This document shows, piece after piece, positions 6,821 through 10,002 of a stretch of 10,002 nucleotides of DNA. This DNA is from an uncultured Campylobacter sp. (GTDB lineage: Bacteria > Campylobacterota > Campylobacteria > Campylobacterales > Campylobacteraceae): positions 1 to 10,002 of the forward strand of contig NZ_CALKTS010000124.1 in the NCBI RefSeq assembly GCF_937997595.1. Reading direction: 5' to 3'. The notes under the pieces were generated by a model that was not told where the DNA came from, searched no databases, and saw only the letters and a program-made list of their open reading frames with translations. Both the position numbers and the translations under genes were made by a program. Position 1 is the first letter of the stretch. Each line of letters starts with the position of its first letter.

Positions 6821-7990
6821 ATGAACGTCCATAAAATCGCTTACACGAGAGTTATCGCGCTGGCGTTTGCCGCCTTTATTTTTAACACGACGGAATTTAT
6901 CCCCGTGGCCCTGCTAAGCGACATTGCGGCGGATTTTAAGATGGATGTTACGAGTACGGGCCTAATCATCACGATCTACGCGTGGACGGTGAGTATCCTT
7001 TCGCTGCCGCTGATGCTGCTAACCTCAAAGCTTGAGCGCAAGAGGCTGCTTTTGCGACTTTTCGTGCTATTTACGCTAAGCCACGTCCTGGCCGCCATTG
7101 CGTGGAATTTTGCCGTTTTGGTAATCGCGCGCCTTGGCATCGCGATTTCGCACGCGATCTTTTGGTCGATCACCTCATCGCTCGTCGTGCGCCTAGCGCC
7201 GATAAACAAAGGCTCTCAGGCTATCGGCATGCTGGCTTTGGGCACCTCGCTGGCGATGGTTTTGGGGCTTCCTTTGGGGCGCGTGGTCGGCGAGCTTTTG
7301 GGTTGGAGGATTACGTTTTTTGCGATCGGCGCGCTTGCGGCTGCGGAAGCGCTGTTTCTTTGGAAAATTTTACCGTTTTTACCAAGCCGCCGTGCAGGCT
7401 CCCTTGCTAGCTTGCCGATGCTAGCAAGGCGTCCGATGCTGCTTGCTTTGTATCTGCTTACATTTTTGATCGTAGGCGCGCATTTTACGACCTATAGCTA
7501 CGTCGAGCCCTTCGTGGCGAAATTTAATCCCGCAGGCAATCACTTCGTAACCTACGTCCTGCTTGCATTCGGCGCTTCGGGCATTCTTGCTAGCGTGCTT
7601 TTTTCGAAGCTTTACCGCCCTTTTCCAAACGCATTTTTGATCTGCGCGATTCTCTTTATCCTAGCCTCGGTGCTAACGCTAAAAGTTTTTGTCGCAAATG
7701 ACGTAGCGCTACTGCTTGCAGCTTTCGTCTGGGGAGTGGGAATTTTTGGCTTTGGGCTTTGTTTGCAGATTAGGGTTTTGGCGCTGGCTCCGGATGCTAC
7801 CGATGTCGCGATATCGATCTACTCGGCGATCTATAACGTAGGTATCGGCGGCGGAGCGCTTTTGGGGCATCAGGTCGCAACGAGATTCGGACTTGAGCGC
7901 ATAGGCGAGGCGGGCGCGATACTGGGCGCGCTAGGGCTTGCAAGCTACCTCTATGCAAGCGTGAAATTCGCGCAGAAAAATAGCGCGTAG
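6821..7990 (+). CDS. sotB: SotB-type MFS efflux transporter (DHA1 family)
   Basis: A 389-residue inner-membrane transporter with about 12 hydrophobic segments. It closely follows E. coli SotB (YdeA, 396 residues), which exports sugars such as arabinose and IPTG and some toxic compounds using the proton gradient. Matching landmarks are FIFNTTEFIPVALLSDIA (19-36), TIYAW (51-55), the loop 2-3 basic motif TSKLERKRLL (68-77), HAIFWSITSSL (111-121), LGLPLGR (148-154), SYVEPFV (226-232) and LALAPDATDVA (320-330). Length and motif order show no truncation. The ATG at 6821 follows GGAAAGAG, an acceptable ribosome-binding site. It is the only plus-strand gene, monocistronic, divergent from nifJ and convergent with the fumarase operon. 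The upstream hairpin and repeats may control it. The substrate in this organism is unknown; drug or sugar export are both possible. Confidence 0.9.
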   Translation: MNVHKIAYTRVIALAFAAFIFNTTEFIPVALLSDIAADFKMDVTSTGLIITIYAWTVSILSLPLMLLTSKLERKRLLLRLFVLFTLSHVLAAIAWNFAVLVIARLGIAISHAIFWSITSSLVVRLAPINKGSQAIGMLALGTSLAMVLGLPLGRVVGELLGWRITFFAIGALAAAEALFLWKILPFLPSRRAGSLASLPMLARRPMLLALYLLTFLIVGAHFTTYSYVEPFVAKFNPAGNHFVTYVLLAFGASGILASVLFSKLYRPFPNAFLICAILFILASVLTLKVFVANDVALLLAAFVWGVGIFGFGLCLQIRVLALAPDATDVAISIYSAIYNVGIGGGALLGHQVATRFGLERIGEAGAILGALGLASYLYASVKFAQKNSA

Positions 7991-8002
7991 GCTAAATTTA
8001 CG

Positions 8003-8033
8003 AAAGAGCTTGGGCGAGATTAGCACGCTCTTT
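8003..8033 (+). terminator. Possible terminator of sotB
   Basis: AAAGAGC (8003-8009) and GCTCTTT (8027-8033) are 7-bp inverted arms with a 17-nt loop, starting 12 nt after the sotB stop and followed by only a short T run (TTTTAG counting the arm). The long loop makes it a modest candidate. The palindrome at 8063-8087 may do the same job. Confidence 0.4.
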
Positions 8034-8062
8034 TAGTTGGCGCTTTAAAACGGCGGCTTTGT

Positions 8063-8087
8063 GGGATAAATTTTTAAAATTTATCCC
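8063..8087. repeat. Perfect 12-bp inverted repeat in the convergent gap
   Basis: GGGATAAATTTT (8063-8074) and AAAATTTATCCC (8076-8087) are exact inverted copies around a single T. Placed between the converging sotB and fumarase genes, it could act as a bidirectional terminator, since either strand shows a GC-capped stem with A/T tracts; it lacks a separate T tail. A shorter 16-bp palindrome of the same type (TAAATTTT/AAAATTTA) lies at 8213-8228. Confidence 0.55.
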
Positions 8088-8272
8088 TGCGATTAGCTAA
8101 ATTTTGCAGATAAATTTAATCTCGCGCTTAGCCCCACTGGCTGTTTTATTCATCATTCGCACCCGCGCCATATCCGCCCAAAGCTCTTAAAATTTACCCC
8201 TAGCTACAGCGATAAATTTTAAAATTTAGCGACAGAGTGCAAAAATTTAAAGCGCGAGCCGCCAAAATTTAA

Positions 8273-8893
8273 CTACTTTATAAACCCGACCTGCGGTAAA
8301 ATTTCAGCTAGCGCCGCATCCTTTTTCTCGTTAAATTTGACCTTGTTCTGCTCAAAAAGATTATTTCCGTGGGCGTCTATGGAGACGATGAGCGGACCAA
8401 ACTCCCTCACGCGGCACTTCCACAGCGTCTCAGGCATCCCAAGCTCCGTCCAGTCCGCGCTCTCGATCTGCTCTACTTGCGTTGCGGCGACCACCGCGCA
8501 GCCCGCGGGAAATACGCAGTGTATCGCGCCAAACTCCTTGCAGCCGCTCATCGTGCCCTCGCCCATGCCGCCTTTGCCGACAATGAGGCGCACGCCCGTT
8601 TTAGCGATAAATTCGCGCTCGAATTTCTCCATCCGCATGCTCGTAGTCGGCCCGACCGAGACCATCTCAAAGCCCTCTTTACCGCCATTGCCCGCTTTTC
8701 TGATGATCGGCCCCGCGTGCAGGATCGCGCCGCCTCTGATATCAAGCGGCAGCTCGCGGCCCTCCTGCACGACGCGTCTGTGCGGCACGTCGCGACAGGT
8801 GACGATGTGTCCGCTGAGGTAGATCACGTCGCCGATTTTGATATCCGCTAGATCCTCTGCGCCGATCGGCGTGGTTAAAATTTTCTTACTCAT
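8273..8893 (-). CDS. Class I fumarate hydratase, beta subunit (C-terminal domain)
   Basis: A 206-residue protein matching the C-terminal (beta) part of class I fumarases and L-tartrate dehydratases (Fe-S hydro-lyase family). Together with the alpha subunit it interconverts fumarate and L-malate in the cytoplasm. Family landmarks are LSGHIVTCRDVPHRR (26-40), ILHAGPI (57-63), VSVGPTTSMRMEKFE (78-92), VGKGGMGEGT (105-114) and the closing FGPLIVSIDAHGNNLF (165-180). The ATG at 8893 overlaps the stop of the alpha gene (ATGA), with AAGGAG 8 nt upstream, so translation is coupled. The subunit split is usual in archaea and many anaerobes, while E. coli FumA/FumB are fused. Tartrate dehydratase beta cannot be excluded from sequence alone, but fumarase fits a Campylobacter-type cycle better. 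Confidence 0.9.
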   Translation of the reverse strand: MSKKILTTPIGAEDLADIKIGDVIYLSGHIVTCRDVPHRRVVQEGRELPLDIRGGAILHAGPIIRKAGNGGKEGFEMVSVGPTTSMRMEKFEREFIAKTGVRLIVGKGGMGEGTMSGCKEFGAIHCVFPAGCAVVAATQVEQIESADWTELGMPETLWKCRVREFGPLIVSIDAHGNNLFEQNKVKFNEKKDAALAEILPQVGFIK

Positions 8894-9789
8894 AGCGCGA
8901 ACTCCTTGTGCGATTTTACGGCAAAGCTTAGCTGCTCGTCCCAGACGATGTGGCCTTTGCGGTGCGACCAGCAGCCCACGTTTACGGCGACGGCGATGAC
9001 GCTTGGGTGGCGGGCGCAGTTTTCGATATGCACGCCCATCACGGAGCTTGCGCCGCTCATGCCCTGCGGGCCCAGGCCGATTTTATTGATGCCCTCTTCG
9101 AGCAGCTTTTCGGTTAGCGCGGCTCGGTCGTTTGGATTGTGCGAGCCAAGAGGCCTCATCAGCGCTTTTTTAGATAGCAGCGACGCCACGTCTATCGAGG
9201 TACCCACGCCCACGCCGACTAACAGCGGCGGACAGGCGTTTATGCCGTAGCTGGTCATTATGCCCATGACGAATTTCACTACCCCCTCGTAGCCCATGCC
9301 CGGCATCAGCACGGTTGCCTTGCCGGGCAGGCTACAGCCGCCGCCCGCCATATAGGTGTGTATCTCGCACTCGCTGCTTTGCGGTACGATCTCCCAAAAG
9401 ACGCTAGGCGTGCCCTTGCCGACGTTTTTGCCGGTGTTGTACTCATCAAAGGTCTCGACGCTGTTGTGGCGCAGCGGAGCCTCGCACGTCGCTCGCAGCA
9501 CGGCCTCTCGCAGCAGCTCCTCAAGCTCGCCTATGAGCGGGAAATTTGCGCCGCAGCGTACGAAAAACTGGATCACGCCCGTATCCTGGCAGGACGGACG
9601 GTCTAGTTTCTTTGCAAGGCGCTGGTTTTCAAACATCGTTTTGTAGATTTCTCTCGCCAGCGGCTGCGTTTCGCGCTCGCTAAGCTCGCTCAGCTTCGCC
9701 GTCACGTCGTCGGGCAGCACCTTACCCGTGTAGCCGACGAATTTTGCCATGACCTCTGTCATTTTTTGCACGGCATTTTGTTTATCCAT
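8890..9789 (-). CDS. Class I fumarate hydratase, alpha subunit (Fe-S catalytic domain)
   Basis: A 299-residue N-terminal-type subunit of the [4Fe-4S] class I fumarase / tartrate dehydratase family; it carries the cluster that activates the substrate hydroxyl. The three expected cluster cysteines are visible: C67 in PSCQDTGVIQFF, C152 in AGGGCSLPGKATVLMPG and C186 in YGINACPPLLVGVGVG. The GLGPQGMSGASSVMGVHIE block (238-256) is also typical. I choose the ATG at 9789 (MDKQNAVQ) rather than one 33 nt further upstream, because an AAGGAG lies 5 nt before it and the longer form only adds a non-family Lys/Met-rich leader inside the preceding gene. It overlaps the DUF2809 gene by 8 nt and the beta gene by 4 nt, forming a tight operon. 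Such clusters are oxygen-labile, consistent with an anaerobic or microaerophilic host. Confidence 0.92.
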   Translation of the reverse strand: MDKQNAVQKMTEVMAKFVGYTGKVLPDDVTAKLSELSERETQPLAREIYKTMFENQRLAKKLDRPSCQDTGVIQFFVRCGANFPLIGELEELLREAVLRATCEAPLRHNSVETFDEYNTGKNVGKGTPSVFWEIVPQSSECEIHTYMAGGGCSLPGKATVLMPGMGYEGVVKFVMGIMTSYGINACPPLLVGVGVGTSIDVASLLSKKALMRPLGSHNPNDRAALTEKLLEEGINKIGLGPQGMSGASSVMGVHIENCARHPSVIAVAVNVGCWSHRKGHIVWDEQLSFAVKSHKEFAL

Positions 9790-10002
9790 TGCTTCTCCTT
9801 TTTTCAAATTTTTCATAGACACCCGCTAGGACGCAGCCCGCAGCGTAGCAGAGCAGGTCGGCAAAATCAAACGTCCCGCCGATCATTACTTTTAAAATTT
9901 TATTTTCTATGCCTAAAATTTGCACGGCGCCAAAATACTGCGCGAGCTCCAAAGCCGCCGCGAACGAAAAAATTTTAAGCGGCAAATTTAAAGGCGGCGC
10001 GC
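9782..10002 (-). CDS. DUF2809 (YjgA-like) small membrane protein, C-terminal part (runs off right edge)
   Basis: The frame is open from the window edge to the TAA at 9784-9782, giving 73 residues of a protein whose start lies outside. An internal TTG at 9985 is not a credible start because the frame continues beyond it without a stop. It has hydrophobic stretches (IFSFAAALELAQYF and ADLLCYAAGCVLAGVY) and the GTFDFADLLCYAAG signature, which resembles the end of DUF2809 membrane proteins (usually about 120-140 residues, function not well defined). The tail is charged (EKFEKRRSNG). Its end overlaps the fumarase alpha start by 8 nt, so it heads or precedes the fumarase genes in one operon. The link may be positional only. 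Confidence 0.7.
   Translation of the reverse strand, partial: APPLNLPLKIFSFAAALELAQYFGAVQILGIENKILKVMIGGTFDFADLLCYAAGCVLAGVYEKFEKRRSNG

Noticed and set aside
8130..8150. Possible small terminator AGCC/GGCT followed by GTTTTATT
   Set aside because: Only a 4-bp stem, and it is not adjacent to a plus-strand gene end; the hairpins at 8003-8033 and 8063-8087 are better candidates.
8337..8851. Two plus-strand open frames of about 160 codons opposite fumarase beta
   Set aside because: They are antisense to a clear family gene, have no ribosome-binding sites and no recognisable protein pattern; they arise from the GC-biased codon use of the real gene.

Overview
The window looks like chromosomal DNA of a Campylobacter-type Campylobacterota (Epsilonproteobacteria) species, probably from the higher-GC oral/anaerobic group (C. 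gracilis, C. showae, C. rectus). The reasons are the single-chain pyruvate:ferredoxin oxidoreductase, AT-rich gaps full of AAATTT words, an extended -10 promoter of Campylobacter style, and moderately GC-rich genes. Species assignment is inference.

Layout, left to right. Positions 1-1214 (minus) carry the first 404 codons of a protein I do not recognise; it runs off the left edge. It overlaps by 8 nt the end of a small Cys-rich DUF2325 protein (1207-1530, minus), which has its own extended -10 promoter. Next come an aspartate/glutamate-type amino-acid racemase (1649-2341, minus) and a complete 1193-residue pyruvate:ferredoxin oxidoreductase, nifJ/por (2452-6033, minus), with a likely terminator hairpin between the two. 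Positions 6034-6820 hold no intact gene. They contain a short coding-like remnant and several symmetric elements just upstream of the only plus-strand gene, a SotB-type MFS efflux transporter (6821-7990). A 282-nt convergent gap (7991-8272) with AT-rich palindromes follows. The right end is a minus-strand operon: a DUF2809 membrane protein cut by the edge (9782-10002), then the alpha (8890-9789) and beta (8273-8893) subunits of class I fumarate hydratase, with overlapping gene ends.

How the genes fit together: PFOR (pyruvate to acetyl-CoA plus reduced ferredoxin or flavodoxin) and the oxygen-sensitive [4Fe-4S] class I fumarase are both central-carbon enzymes of anaerobic or microaerobic metabolism. 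The racemase and the SotB exporter are accessory functions. The DUF2325 and downstream unknown gene form a translationally coupled pair of unknown role.

No RNA genes, CRISPR, insertion sequences or phage genes were seen. I found no convincing multi-gene novel system. The least explained items are the edge protein coupled to DUF2325, the gene remnant and symmetric elements at 6116-6742, and the strong concentration of AAATTT words in gaps.
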